A stretch of DNA of 64,000 bases from Kribbella flavida DSM 17836 (GTDB lineage Bacteria; Actinomycetota; Actinomycetes; Propionibacteriales; Kribbellaceae). The first letter of the stretch is position 1. Every line of letters starts with the position of its first letter. This document shows positions 15,969-25,168 of the stretch, in pieces. The DNA lies in assembly GCF_000024345.1 (NCBI RefSeq), contig NC_013729.1:5890001-5954000 (forward strand), written 5' to 3'. The notes below the pieces were generated by a model, which ran no database searches, was not told the origin of the DNA, and saw nothing but the letters and a program-made list of their open reading frames with translations. Made by a program: the position numbers and the translations under genes.

Positions 15969-18586
15969 TGCGGCTCGCGCTCGCCGGGCTGCGGTTCCGG
16001 GCGGCAGCCTTCCTGGCCGTCTTCGTCGCGGTGCTGCTCGGCAGTTCGCTGATGGCCGCCGCCGGCGGTCTGCTCGAAACGGGTCTGCGGCTCGACGCCG
16101 CGCCGCAGCGACTGGCCGCCGCGCCGATCGTGGTGACCGGGCGGCCGGCGTACCACCCACCGAACGGGAGCGGCTCGGTGGCGTACCCCGAACGGCACGC
16201 CGTCGACGCCTCCCTCGCCGACCGCCTCGCCCGGACGCCGGACGCGGCGGTGGTGGTGCCCGACCTCACGTTCCCGGCGGTGATGGCCCCGACCACCGGC
16301 GCCCAGGCCGAGCGCGGGGACGAGCAGAACCAGGTCTCGGGCCGGCACACGTCGGCCGGGCACGGTTGGTCCTCGGCGGCGTTGACGCCGTACCGGTTGG
16401 TCGCGGGCAGGCCACCCGCAGCTGGACAGGTCGTGCTCGACGAGCGGCTGGCCGGTGAAGCGCGGGTTGGCTCGACGGTGCGCGTGGTCGTCAACGGAAC
16501 GCCCGCGGACTTCGCGCTCGCCGGCGTCGCCGTCGCCGAGCCCGCCTCCGGCAACGGCGGCAGCAGCGGCAGCGGCGGAACGGACGGCCGCGCGGGCGGC
16601 GCGACCGGAGCGGACGGCGCGAGAGTTGGTGCGGGCGTCGACAACCCCTCGATCTTCTTCGCCGACGCCCAGGCGCGCGAACTGTCGCCACGGCCTGGGA
16701 AGGTCGACGCGTACGGCGTCTTCCCGGCCCCCGGAGTCCCCCCGAAGGAGCTGGCTGAACGGCTGGACCTGCCGGCCGGGGTGGTCGCGTTCACCGGCGA
16801 CGACCGGGGCGCGGCGGAGTTCGCCGGGATCGCGACGAGCCTGCCGCTGATCATCCTGTCCGGCGTCTTCGGCGGCATGGTGGCGGTGGTGATGGCTCTC
16901 GTCGTGTCCGCCACGATCGGCCTGTCGGTCCGGCAACGGCGCCGGGAGCTGGCCCTGCTGCGCGCCAGTGGGGCGACTCCGGCCCAGGTACGCGGGATGG
17001 TGGTCGTCGAGACGATGCTCGTCGGTACCGCCGGCCTGGTGCTCGGGCTGCTGCTCGGCCGGACCGCCGGGCAGTGGATCTTCGAGCTGCTCGCCGGCAG
17101 CGGGATCGTGCCGTCGGCGCTGCATTTCACCCAGGGACCGCTGCCGTTCGCCGGCTCGCTGCTGCTGACGCTGGTGATCCTGCGCGCCGCGGTCGGAGTC
17201 GCCGCCGGACGAGCGGCCCGGATCCAGCCGATCCAGGCGCTCGCCGAGGCCGCCGTACCGCCGGTGGTGATCGGCCGGGTCCGCCTGGTGCTGGGCGCGG
17301 TCTTCGCGGTCGCGACCGTCGGATCCGCGGTCTCGACGGCGTTCATGAGTCCGGCCAACGCGGCGGCGATCGGCGGGCCGGCGGTGCTCACCGGCTCGAT
17401 CGCGGTCGCCGTGCTGGGGCCGGCCGTGGTCCGCGCGCTGCTCACCCCGCGGATCACCGCGTTCCTGGAACGCCGTGGCACCGGCGGGACGCTGGCCGCG
17501 ATCAACCTGCACGTCCGGGCTGTCCAGTTCGCCGCCATCCTGGTGCCGATCATGCTCGCGTCGGCGATCGCGCTGGGCAACATCTACGCACAGACCACGC
17601 AGCAGAAGGCGGCGGTCGAGGCGTACACCGACAACCTGGCCGCCGACGTGGTGGTCACCAGCACGTCGGGTGGGATTCCGGCCGGCCTGTACGACGAGGT
17701 CCGGCGTACCGAGGGGGTGTCGGCGGCCGCGGAGCTGGTTCGGAGCAAGGGCTGGATCGAGCAGCCGTACGACGGCTCGCACACGAGCGATCCGTGGCCC
17801 CTGCTCGGGCTGAACGGCCCTGTCTACACCGGCAAGGTGACAGCAGGCTCGCTCGACGACCTGACCGGCGAGACGGTCGCCCTGCCACCGGGGGCCGCTG
17901 ACAACCTGAAGCTGGGGGTCGGCGACTCGATCGGGCTGCGGCTGGGCGACGACGCGCTGGTGAAGCTGCGGATCGTCGCGCTGGTGGAGGGCACGTCCGG
18001 CTACGAGTCGATCCTGCTGCCGTCCGCGCTGCTCGCCGCGCACACCACGTCCGGGCTGCCCAGTCAGGTCCTGCTGCGGACGTCGGAGCCGGCGCAGGTC
18101 CTGCGCACGCTGAACTTCGGGAAGTGGCCGGGGGTGTCGGCCGGTGACCGCGACCGGCTCGGGCAGGCGCACGACGCGGGCCTCGGCTTCGACGCGTGGA
18201 TCGCGTACCTGCTCGCGGCGATCGCGATCGCCTACACCGCAATCGCCTCGATCAACACGATCGCGGTGGCGGTGCTGGACCGGCGCCGGGAGTTCGGCCT
18301 GCAGCGGCTCACCGGGGCGACCCGGCGCCAGGTTGCCCGGATGCTCTACCTGGAGCACCTGGTGATCGCCGGGATGGGCGTCGCCCTCGGGGTGGCCGCA
18401 GCGGCCTTCAGCGTGCTGCCGATAGCCGTGGCCACCCGGGGCTGGCCGATCCCGTCCGGGCCGCTTTGGATCCTGCTCGGCTGGATCGCGGTCGTCCTGT
18501 TGCTGGTCCTGCCCACGACAGCGGTGACCAGCCGGCTGGCGATGCGCGGCAAGCCGATCGACGCCGTGGCCTCACCCGGCGCGTGA
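15965..18586 (+). CDS. FtsX-like ABC permease, large duplicated form
   Basis: An 873-residue permease. An N-terminal helix is followed by a large extracytoplasmic domain (about 40-280) with a Gly/Ser-rich linker near 195. The first FtsX helical block (about 285-420) carries the coupling loop RQRRRELALLRASGATPAQV. A second extracytoplasmic domain follows, and then the last FtsX block (about 745-860) with a repeat of the loop motif (DRRREFGLQRLTGATRRQV). Partner of the preceding ATPase (ATGA overlap). Typical of actinobacterial exporters involved in bacteriocin or envelope-drug resistance. Substrate unknown. Confidence 0.93.
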   Translation: MMRLALAGLRFRAAAFLAVFVAVLLGSSLMAAAGGLLETGLRLDAAPQRLAAAPIVVTGRPAYHPPNGSGSVAYPERHAVDASLADRLARTPDAAVVVPDLTFPAVMAPTTGAQAERGDEQNQVSGRHTSAGHGWSSAALTPYRLVAGRPPAAGQVVLDERLAGEARVGSTVRVVVNGTPADFALAGVAVAEPASGNGGSSGSGGTDGRAGGATGADGARVGAGVDNPSIFFADAQARELSPRPGKVDAYGVFPAPGVPPKELAERLDLPAGVVAFTGDDRGAAEFAGIATSLPLIILSGVFGGMVAVVMALVVSATIGLSVRQRRRELALLRASGATPAQVRGMVVVETMLVGTAGLVLGLLLGRTAGQWIFELLAGSGIVPSALHFTQGPLPFAGSLLLTLVILRAAVGVAAGRAARIQPIQALAEAAVPPVVIGRVRLVLGAVFAVATVGSAVSTAFMSPANAAAIGGPAVLTGSIAVAVLGPAVVRALLTPRITAFLERRGTGGTLAAINLHVRAVQFAAILVPIMLASAIALGNIYAQTTQQKAAVEAYTDNLAADVVVTSTSGGIPAGLYDEVRRTEGVSAAAELVRSKGWIEQPYDGSHTSDPWPLLGLNGPVYTGKVTAGSLDDLTGETVALPPGAADNLKLGVGDSIGLRLGDDALVKLRIVALVEGTSGYESILLPSALLAAHTTSGLPSQVLLRTSEPAQVLRTLNFGKWPGVSAGDRDRLGQAHDAGLGFDAWIAYLLAAIAIAYTAIASINTIAVAVLDRRREFGLQRLTGATRRQVARMLYLEHLVIAGMGVALGVAAAAFSVLPIAVATRGWPIPSGPLWILLGWIAVVLLLVLPTTAVTSRLAMRGKPIDAVASPGA

Positions 18587-18614
18587 CCCGGCGGGTGAGC
18601 ACCCGGACGCTACG

Positions 18615-19106
18615 TCAGACCGTGGGCTGGACCCACCCGTAGCCGCCGTCTTCCAGGCGAACGACCTGGAGACCGGCGGCCAGCCGGTGCAGGTCGTCGG
18701 TCTCGATCACACCCCGGGCCGGACCGGCGACGTCCAGCACGATCGCGGCGGCGCCCTCCTGGACCGCGGCAGTCGCGACCAGCTTCGTCCGGGCCGGCAT
18801 CGGGCGCGCCTCCGGACTCCAGCGAGCGAGGCTCACGGTACTGGTGAAGGCGAGCAGGGCGTTGCGGCCGTCCTGGCCCTGCAGCAGCGCGACCGCCATG
18901 TCCGAGGTCTTGTCGTGCGCCAGCCCCTGCTCGTCGTACTCGACCTCACCGAGCATCGCCACCACCGGGACGAGCAGCCGCGCGGTGGTCAGCGCGTGCA
19001 GGATCGCTCCCTGGTCCTGCTCGGCCAGCGCGCGGCTCAGCGCGGGATCGGCGGACCCGTCGTCGTTGTCGAACCCGGTCAAGGCCAAGCGGCGTTCTGG
19101 CTGCAC
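18615..19106 (-). CDS. SseB-family protein
   Basis: A 163-residue soluble protein matching the SseB N-terminal domain (ALSRALAEQDQGAILHAL, LLVPVVAMLGEVEYDEQG, DMAVALLQGQDGRNALLAFTS). The family is widespread in actinobacteria and biochemically undefined. The name comes from an enhanced-serine-sensitivity phenotype in E. coli. No in-frame ATG exists. GTG 19106 gives the usual N-terminus, and the longer frame upstream is non-coding. It is divergent from the following membrane-protein gene. Confidence 0.8.
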   Translation of the reverse strand: MQPERRLALTGFDNDDGSADPALSRALAEQDQGAILHALTTARLLVPVVAMLGEVEYDEQGLAHDKTSDMAVALLQGQDGRNALLAFTSTVSLARWSPEARPMPARTKLVATAAVQEGAAAIVLDVAGPARGVIETDDLHRLAAGLQVVRLEDGGYGWVQPTV

Positions 19107-19194
19107 GGGTTCATTGTCCCCGGACCAGGGTTTCAGGGTGGCGTCAGGGCTGTACCCGGCTTGGTTCCAGCGGCACCTGTGCGAGCCTGGAGAT

Positions 19195-19695
19195 GTGCCT
19201 GACTTCAATGATCTGACGCTGCTGCCGTTCTGTGTGGGACTCACCCTGCTCGGCCTGATCGCCTCGTGGGCCGCCTGGCGCCGCCGCGGGCTGGCCGCCG
19301 GTACCCGCGGCGTGGCCTGGTCGTTGCTCCCGGTCTCCCTGTACCTGACCGGGCTGCTGGAGCTGCTCTGGGACGTGGTGCGGTCCGCCAGCAGCTGGAT
19401 CACGCACCTGATCTTCTCCCCCACCGTGTGGGCCGGCGTGGCGCTGTTCGGCGTCTCGGTCGTGCTGTACGTCGTGTCCGGTGTCGCCAAGGGCCGCCGG
19501 AGCCCGGAGAAGCCAGCCAGGACGAAGCCCGCGGCCGCCCCCGGTGAACTGACCAGCACCGGACCGGCCCCCGCCTCGGCCTCCGCCCCTGCCGCGAAGC
19601 CCGCCAAGGCGCCGAAGGGCGCCAAGGCGAGCCAGCAGGAGTCGTCGGAGTTCGACGAGATCGAGGACATCCTGAAACGCCATGGAATCAACTGA
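19195..19695 (+). CDS. three-TM membrane protein of unknown function
   Basis: I do not recognise a named family. The 166-residue protein has three hydrophobic segments (about residues 6-24, 38-58 and 76-98). It then has a Lys/Ala/Pro-rich linker and an acidic C-terminal helix (FDEIEDILKRHGIN) that looks like a binding motif. The GTG at 19195 has GGAG just upstream; an overlapping ATG (19193) is out of frame. Its end overlaps the uridine-kinase-like gene by 14 bp, implying translational coupling. Confidence 0.7.
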   Translation: MPDFNDLTLLPFCVGLTLLGLIASWAAWRRRGLAAGTRGVAWSLLPVSLYLTGLLELLWDVVRSASSWITHLIFSPTVWAGVALFGVSVVLYVVSGVAKGRRSPEKPARTKPAAAPGELTSTGPAPASASAPAAKPAKAPKGAKASQQESSEFDEIEDILKRHGIN

Positions 19696-20338
19696 GACGC
19701 CGACCGTTCTGACCGTCGACAGCCTGCTCGACCACGTCCAGGCCGGACCCGCCCGGCTCGGCCGGACCCGGCTGATCGGCATCGACGGACCCGCCGGCTC
19801 CGGCAAGACCACCCTGGCCACCCGGTTCGCCGCGCGTGCGGAGGCGCGCGGCCTGCGCTGCCAGGTCCTGCACATGGACGACCTGTACGACGGCTGGGAC
19901 GGCGCCGTCCGCGGTTTCGGCCTGCTGCGCGACCACGTGCTGCAGCGGATGGCCGACGGCCGGGAGGGCCGCTACCGCCGCTACGACTGGGGCCTGAACG
20001 CGTACGCCGAGCTGCACGTCGTACCGACCACCCTGGACCTGCTGATCGTCGAGGGGGTCACCTCCTGCGACCGCGACGCCGCCGGCTGGCAGTCGCTGCG
20101 GATCTGGGTCGAGACCAGCAACGACGTCCGGCTGGGCCGCGGCATCGAGCGCGACGGCGAGGCGCTGCGGGACCGCTGGCTGGACTGGATGCGCTGGGAG
20201 CGCGACCACTTCGCCGGCCAGCGCACCCGGGACCGGGCGCACGTGATCGTCGACGGCAACCCGGCCGTCGAGCACGCGCCGGAGACCGAGCTCGTCACCA
20301 AGTCCGTGCACTTCGACCACGACTCGGCCGCCTCCTGA
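19682..20338 (+). CDS. uridine-kinase-like P-loop protein
   Basis: A 218-residue P-loop NTPase with Walker A GIDGPAGSGKTT (residues about 33-44) and the HMDDLYDGWDG segment that places the acceptor nucleoside in uridine kinases. LIVEGVTSCDR follows on the next strand. The uridine kinase family phosphorylates uridine or cytidine to the monophosphate. Actinobacterial proteins of this short type are annotated as uridine kinase but are not proven. It overlaps the preceding membrane-protein gene. Confidence 0.75.
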   Translation: MESTETPTVLTVDSLLDHVQAGPARLGRTRLIGIDGPAGSGKTTLATRFAARAEARGLRCQVLHMDDLYDGWDGAVRGFGLLRDHVLQRMADGREGRYRRYDWGLNAYAELHVVPTTLDLLIVEGVTSCDRDAAGWQSLRIWVETSNDVRLGRGIERDGEALRDRWLDWMRWERDHFAGQRTRDRAHVIVDGNPAVEHAPETELVTKSVHFDHDSAAS

Positions 20339-20375
20339 CCGCACCGGCGTGTACGGGGTGGGTAAGGATGGGGGC

Positions 20376-21266
20376 ATGAGCGTCTTGCCATCCGGGGAGC
20401 AGTGGACCATTCGCGCGGGCGAGTACGCCGGCACCGTGGTGAGCGTCGGCGGCGGCCTGCGCGGTCTCGCGTACGGCGACCGCGACGTCCTGCTCGGGTA
20501 CGCCGAGCACGAGGCGGCGCACGCCGGCATCGGCCAGCACCTGTTCCCCTGGCCGAACCGGATCACCGACGGCAAGTACACCTTCCAGGGCACCGACCAG
20601 CAGCTGCCGCTGACCGAGCCGACCCGGTCCAACGCGATCCACGGCCTGACCCGGTGGGCGAACTGGGCCCGCGTCGACGACGGCCTCGACGAGTCGCTGG
20701 TCGAGGTGACGTACCGGTTGCACGGCCAGCCGGGCTACCCGCACCAGCTGGACCTGACCCTGACCTATCGGCTGGACGCGGAGACCGGGCTGACCGTCAC
20801 CGCCGCGGCGAAGAACGTGGGCAGCAGCGACGCGCCGTACGGGTACGGCACGCACCCGTACCTGACGGTCGGGCGGAAGCTGGACGAGTGCGAGCTGGAG
20901 TTCGCCGCCGAGCGCTGGCTGGAGGTGACGCCGGACCGGATGACGCCGATGGGCCTGCGGCCGGTCGACGGCTCGGCGTTCGACTTCGGCAGCCGGCGGC
21001 GGATCGAGGACCTCGAGATCGACAACGCGTTCACCGGGCTGCCGGACAACTGGATGGTCACGCTGACCGACCCGGACAGCGGGAGCCGGGCGGTACTCAG
21101 CGGCGACACCCCCTGGGTGCAGCTCTACACCGGCGGCGCGCTCGGCCGGATCGGCCTGGCCGTGGAGCCGATGACCTGCCCCCCGGACAGCTTCGTCACT
21201 GGCGAGAACCTGGTCGTGCTGGCGCCCGGCGACGAGCACAGCACGACGTTCCGGGTCAGTGTCTGA
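20376..21266 (+). CDS. aldose 1-epimerase family protein
   Basis: A 296-residue galactose-mutarotase-like beta-sandwich enzyme interconverting sugar anomers. Recognisable are GIGQHLFPWPNRITDG, SNAIHGLTRW (substrate His), GYGTHPYL (second catalytic His) and the late Glu in GLAVEPMTCPPDSF. The start is ATG 20376 with AAGGA upstream. It is followed by convergent PH-domain and his genes. No sugar operon surrounds it, so it may be housekeeping. Confidence 0.9.
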   Translation: MSVLPSGEQWTIRAGEYAGTVVSVGGGLRGLAYGDRDVLLGYAEHEAAHAGIGQHLFPWPNRITDGKYTFQGTDQQLPLTEPTRSNAIHGLTRWANWARVDDGLDESLVEVTYRLHGQPGYPHQLDLTLTYRLDAETGLTVTAAAKNVGSSDAPYGYGTHPYLTVGRKLDECELEFAAERWLEVTPDRMTPMGLRPVDGSAFDFGSRRRIEDLEIDNAFTGLPDNWMVTLTDPDSGSRAVLSGDTPWVQLYTGGALGRIGLAVEPMTCPPDSFVTGENLVVLAPGDEHSTTFRVSV

Positions 21267-21287
21267 CCGGTCCCGGTCCGACCGGCG

Positions 21288-21776
21288 CTACAGGGCCGGG
21301 GTCGAGCCCGCGCCGTGCGCCCGGGCGATGGCGGCGAGCTGCTTGGCCGCCGCCGTCGCGCGATCACCCTCCGAGGCCTGCACCGCGAGGATGCCGAGCC
21401 GGTTGCCGTCGGCGTCGAACAGCTGCAGCCACGGGTCACCCGGCTTGAACCGCAGCACCTTCACCGCGGTCCACGGGTAGTCGTAGGACCTGAACACGTT
21501 GCGGACCCGCAGCCCGTCGGCGTACGCCGTCACCCGGACCGTCGCCATCCGGTAGAGCAGGTAGAGCACGGTGCCGAAGAAGGCCAGCAGGGTGAGCCGC
21601 TGGAACAGCGTGAAGGTGGCCCGCGACTCGTCCGGCAGCCGGAACCAGATCACCCCGAAGATCGCCAGCATCGAGGCCGCCATCGCCGCCGTCACCGCGG
21701 CCACGATCCGCGGGTGGAACGTCCACAGCGAGGGGCGGTCGGTGGCAGCGGTCACGAGGGTCTCCGGGGTGGCCAT
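21288..21776 (-). CDS. PH-domain membrane protein
   Basis: A 162-residue protein with two membrane segments (about residues 26-46 and 62-82) followed by a bacterial PH-like fold (TAYADGLRVRNVFRSYDYPW, KVLRFKPGDPWLQLFDADG). This protein type very often lies downstream of hisG in actinobacteria, as here (6-bp gap), and is probably co-transcribed. The link to histidine synthesis is unexplained. Function unknown. Confidence 0.85.
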   Translation of the reverse strand: MATPETLVTAATDRPSLWTFHPRIVAAVTAAMAASMLAIFGVIWFRLPDESRATFTLFQRLTLLAFFGTVLYLLYRMATVRVTAYADGLRVRNVFRSYDYPWTAVKVLRFKPGDPWLQLFDADGNRLGILAVQASEGDRATAAAKQLAAIARAHGAGSTPAL

Positions 21777-21782
21777 GCGAGC

Positions 21783-22628
21783 TCAGATCCGGCAGGCGTG
21801 GATGTCGGTGGTCAGGATCGCCCGGGCGCCGACGTCCCAGAGCTGGTCCATGATGTTCTGCGCCTCGGACCGGAGCACCATCACGCGGACGGCGACCCAG
21901 CCTTCCCGGTGCAGCGGCGACACCGTCGGCGACTCCAGGCCGGGGGCGACCGCGTTGGCGGCCTCCACCGCCTCGGCGCGGATGTCGTAGTCCATCATCA
22001 CGTAGTTGCGCGCGACCAGGACACCCTGCAGCCGGCGGACCAGCTGCTCGAGGCCGGCCGGCTGCTCGACACCGTGCCGCTTGATCAGCACCGCCTCCGA
22101 GGTCAGGATCGGCTCGCCGAACACCTCGAGCCCCGCCTGGCGCAGCGTCGTACCGGTTTCCACCACGTCGGCGATCACGTCGGCAACGCCCAGCTGGACC
22201 GCGGACTCGACCGCGCCGTCCAGCTTCACCACGGACGCCTCGACGCCGTGCTCGGCCAGGTGGTCGGACAGGATCCCGGCGAACGAGGTGGCGATCCGCT
22301 TGCCGGCCAGGTCCTTCACCGAGTCGGCGACGCCGGGCCGGCCGGCGAACCGGAAGGTCGAGCCGCCGAAGCCCAGCTCGATGATCGTGTCGGCGTCGGC
22401 GTGCGAGTCCAGCACCAGGTCGCGGCCGGAGATGCCGACGTCCAGCGTGCCCTCACCGACGTACACGGCGATGTCCCGCGGGCGCAGGTAGTAGAACTCG
22501 ACCCCGTTGTCCGGGTCGGTCAGCGACAGGTCCTTGGTGGTCCGGCGCTGCTTGTAGCCGGCCTCGATCAGGATGGCGGTGGCGGCCTCGCTCAGCGAGC
22601 CCTTGTTCGGTACTGCGACGCGCAGCAT
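21783..22628 (-). CDS. hisG: ATP phosphoribosyltransferase, long form
   Basis: A 281-residue enzyme of the first step of histidine synthesis: PRPP plus ATP gives phosphoribosyl-ATP. The catalytic region starts LRVAVPNKGSLSEAA and contains the PRPP-binding segment DVIADVVETGTTL. The C-terminal ACT-like domain of about 75 residues (ending LTTDIHACRI) mediates histidine feedback and marks the hexameric long form that needs no HisZ. It lies 48 bp downstream of hisE. Confidence 0.97.
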   Translation of the reverse strand: MLRVAVPNKGSLSEAATAILIEAGYKQRRTTKDLSLTDPDNGVEFYYLRPRDIAVYVGEGTLDVGISGRDLVLDSHADADTIIELGFGGSTFRFAGRPGVADSVKDLAGKRIATSFAGILSDHLAEHGVEASVVKLDGAVESAVQLGVADVIADVVETGTTLRQAGLEVFGEPILTSEAVLIKRHGVEQPAGLEQLVRRLQGVLVARNYVMMDYDIRAEAVEAANAVAPGLESPTVSPLHREGWVAVRVMVLRSEAQNIMDQLWDVGARAILTTDIHACRI

Positions 22629-22676
22629 GGCAGACGGCCTTTCTGAAGATGTGGTCCCGGTGATCCGCAGTGACTC

Positions 22677-22940
22677 CTACAGATGTCGGTACACGTCGTC
22701 GAGGCTCAGGCCGAGCGCGTGCATCATCACCTGCGCGTGGTAGAGCAGCTGGCTCAGCTCCTCCGCGGCCCGGTCCTTGCCCTCGTGCTCGGCGGCCATC
22801 CAGGACTCGGCGGCCTCCTCGACCAGCTTCTTGCCGATCGTGTGCACGCCGGCGTCCAGCGCGGCCACGGTGCCGGATCCCTCCGGCCGGGTCAGCGCCT
22901 TCTCGCCCAGCTCGGCGAACAGTTCCTCAAACGTCTTCAT
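22677..22940 (-). CDS. hisE: phosphoribosyl-ATP pyrophosphohydrolase
   Basis: An 87-residue all-alpha MazG-like enzyme, second step of histidine synthesis, hydrolysing phosphoribosyl-ATP to phosphoribosyl-AMP. The metal-binding motif is KLVEEAAESWMAAEHE and the C-terminal helix is LLYHAQVMMHALGLSLDDV. Length and gene order (hisE-hisG) are normal for actinobacteria, where hisE and hisI are separate. Confidence 0.96.
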   Translation of the reverse strand: MKTFEELFAELGEKALTRPEGSGTVAALDAGVHTIGKKLVEEAAESWMAAEHEGKDRAAEELSQLLYHAQVMMHALGLSLDDVYRHL

Positions 22941-23016
22941 CGCGCGCCCAGCCTAGACGTCGTCGCCGGCGGCTCGATCAACAGGTCTCGTCTGGCGGGA
23001 CCGCGGCGGCTGCCGA

Positions 23017-23367
23017 TCAGGTCGACTCGGGGTCGTACGGCGCCCGCTGGCCGGCCGGGAGACGCTGCGTGCCGCCCATCAGGTCCATCGACGAGGAGAC
23101 CGGCTTGTCGTCGTCGAGGTCGTCGTCCATGCCCTCGAGCAGGTGCTTGCGGACGAAGCTGCGCGGGTTCAGGTCGCGGACGTCGAGGTCGGCGAACTCC
23201 GGGCCCAGCTCGGTGCGCAGGTCGTTCTGCGCGTTGTTCACCATCTGCCGGACCTGCCGCAGCAGGCGTCCGGCCGTGCGCGCGAACTCCGGCAGCCGGT
23301 CGGGCCCGAAAAGCAGCACGGCGACGATGGCGATCACCACCAGCTCGAGCGGCCCGATGCCGAACAT
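23017..23367 (-). CDS. tatB: Sec-independent translocase TatB
   Basis: A 116-residue TatA/B-type protein. A short N-terminal membrane helix (MFGIGPLELVVIAIVAVLLFG) is followed by an amphipathic helix (PEFARTAGRLLRQVRQMVNNA) and a longer acidic tail. The length and the LELVVI/FGPDRLPE pattern favour TatB over TatA. It would form the receptor complex with TatC for folded, twin-arginine substrates. It lies just downstream of htrA, the same order as sigE-rseA-htrA-tatB in mycobacteria. A strong hairpin in between may separate the transcripts. Confidence 0.88.
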   Translation of the reverse strand: MFGIGPLELVVIAIVAVLLFGPDRLPEFARTAGRLLRQVRQMVNNAQNDLRTELGPEFADLDVRDLNPRSFVRKHLLEGMDDDLDDDKPVSSSMDLMGGTQRLPAGQRAPYDPEST

Positions 23368-23410
23368 GTCCCCACCTTCTCCGCCTCGGATGGACGTCCG
23401 GGCACAGCCT

Positions 23411-23445
23411 AGGGCATGTCTGGTGGTTCCCTGCAGACATGCCCT
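23411..23445 (-). terminator. 12-bp perfect hairpin between htrA and tatB
   Basis: AGGGCATGTCTG (23411-23422) pairs perfectly with CAGACATGCCCT (23434-23445) over an 11-nt loop. It lies in the 147-bp gap downstream of htrA and before tatB. It is a terminator-like structure without U-tract and may let tatB be expressed separately from the stress operon. Confidence 0.5.
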
Positions 23446-23514
23446 GGGCCGGGCTTCGGTGACTGCGCCTGCCGGGTCAAGGGTTGGTCACGAACCCGCC
23501 TGGACGGCGTACGG

Positions 23515-25089
23515 TCAGCCGGTCTGCTGGCCGAGCGTGACGGTCGCCTGACGGGCCTTGCCGGCGCGTTGGTAGACCAGCCGGACGCTCTCGCCGGGGC
23601 GGTGGGTGCGGATCGCGACGATCAGCGCCTCGGCGGTGTCGACGGTCTGGTTGTCGATCGAGGTGACCACGTCGCCGGTGCGCAGACCGGCCCGGGCGGC
23701 CGGGGACCCGGCGGTCACCTCGCTGACCCGGGCACCGCCCTCGAACCGCATGTCCACGTTCGCCCCGATCACCGGGTACGACGCCTTGCCGGTCGCGATC
23801 AGCTGTTGCGCGGTCCGCCGGGCCTGGTCGATCGGGATCGCGAACCCCAGGCCGATGTTGCCGCTGCTGCCCTCCTCGGCGCCGCGCACGGTGGCGATCG
23901 CGGAGTTCACCCCGATCACCCGGGCGTTCATGTCGACCAGCGGGCCGCCGGAGTTGCCCGGGTTGATCGCGGCGTCGGTCTGCAGCGCGTTGATGTAGGA
24001 GATCTCGCCCTCGCCGCCGGCCGTCACCGGCCGGTTCTTGGCCGAGACGATGCCGGAGGTGACGGTGCCGGCCAGCCCGAGCGGGGAACCGATCGCGACC
24101 ACGTCCTGGCCGACGATCGCCAGGTCGGACCGGCCGAACTGCACCGACGGGGCGTCGATGCCGGACACCTGCACCACGGCCAGGTCGTACGCCGGGGAGC
24201 GGCCGACCAGCCGGGCGGTCGCGGTCTTGCCCTGCTGGGTGACCACCTGGATCGACCCGCCCTGGGCGGCGGCCGAGACCACGTGGTTGTTGGTCAGGAT
24301 GTGGCCGTCGGTGTCGATCACGAAGCCGGAGCCGGTCCCGTTGCTGTTGTCGGCGCCCTCGACCTTGAGCTGGACCACGCTCGGCAGCAGCGTCTGGGCG
24401 ACCGCCGAGACCGAGCCGCTGCGGATCTTCGGGTCGGCCCCGGTGCCGATCGGCGGGCCGGCCGGCTCGTCGATCGGGCCGCGCCCGTCGAGCGCGACCA
24501 CGGTGGCGGCTGCGCCGGCGCCGGCGATCAGGCCGATCACCAGCGCGACGATGCCGGCGATCAGGATCACCCGGCTGCCCTTCGGCGGCGGCGCCGGCGT
24601 GTAGGCGCGGGCCTGCTGCTGGTGCCAGTCGATCGGCGGTGGCGGGACGTAGCCCGGCTGCTGGGTCGGCCAGGCCTGCCCCTGGTACACCGGGCGGAAA
24701 CCGGGCTCGACCTGCTCGGGCCGGCCGAAGCTGCGCTGCGTCATGGACCGCTCGGACTGCCGGTACGCCGCTGCGCCGCCCGGAGCCGCCAGCGGCGCGC
24801 TCCCGGCCTGCGAGGGCGGTGGTGTCAGCGCCGACACGGCCGGGTTGCTCTGCTGGGCGCCCGGGTCGCTCTGCTGGGCGCCGGCGTACCCCGCGTCGCT
24901 CTGCTGAGCACCGGCGTACCCGGGGTCGCTCTGCTGGGCAGCGGAGTACCCGGACGCCGCGTCCTCGGGCGCGGCGGGCGGAACCACCGGCCCCGCGACC
25001 GGCCGGTCGGCGGGCAGCTCGCGGGTGGGCTCCGGATCCGCCGGGTCCCGCGGCGTCCGTACTGTCGGCTCGGCGTCGTCCCAGCTCAC
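23515..25089 (-). CDS. membrane-anchored HtrA/DegP-type serine protease with PDZ domain
   Basis: A quality-control protease of the outer membrane face. The N-terminal half is a cytoplasmic, Pro/Gln-rich disordered region, including a tandem GYAGAQQSDP-type repeat. One membrane helix follows (VILIAGIVALVIGLIAGAG), then the trypsin-like domain with His in TNNHVV, Asp in AYDLAVVQV and Ser in NPGNSGGPLVD. A C-terminal PDZ domain (SPAARAGLRTGDVV) completes it. The GTG at 25089 has AGGCGGGG upstream (524 aa). The frame extends to GTG 25194 (559 aa), overlapping the rseB-like stop, and either could be used. Fourth gene of the sigE operon. Confidence 0.9.
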   Translation of the reverse strand: MSWDDAEPTVRTPRDPADPEPTRELPADRPVAGPVVPPAAPEDAASGYSAAQQSDPGYAGAQQSDAGYAGAQQSDPGAQQSNPAVSALTPPPSQAGSAPLAAPGGAAAYRQSERSMTQRSFGRPEQVEPGFRPVYQGQAWPTQQPGYVPPPPIDWHQQQARAYTPAPPPKGSRVILIAGIVALVIGLIAGAGAAATVVALDGRGPIDEPAGPPIGTGADPKIRSGSVSAVAQTLLPSVVQLKVEGADNSNGTGSGFVIDTDGHILTNNHVVSAAAQGGSIQVVTQQGKTATARLVGRSPAYDLAVVQVSGIDAPSVQFGRSDLAIVGQDVVAIGSPLGLAGTVTSGIVSAKNRPVTAGGEGEISYINALQTDAAINPGNSGGPLVDMNARVIGVNSAIATVRGAEEGSSGNIGLGFAIPIDQARRTAQQLIATGKASYPVIGANVDMRFEGGARVSEVTAGSPAARAGLRTGDVVTSIDNQTVDTAEALIVAIRTHRPGESVRLVYQRAGKARQATVTLGQQTG

Positions 25090-25168
25090 GGTGCCCCGCC
25101 TCACGTCGTCGTTGTCTCGTGGTGGCGGCCGCCGCGGGGTCACCGCGGAAGTACCGCCACAGAGTTGA

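Noticed and set aside
15152..18358. Very long minus-strand open frame (over 1000 codons) opposite the ABC/FtsX genes
   Set aside because: Low-complexity Arg/Gln/Pro-rich translation with no domains; typical antisense shadow of GC-rich coding sequence. The plus strand has complete Walker and FtsX motifs.
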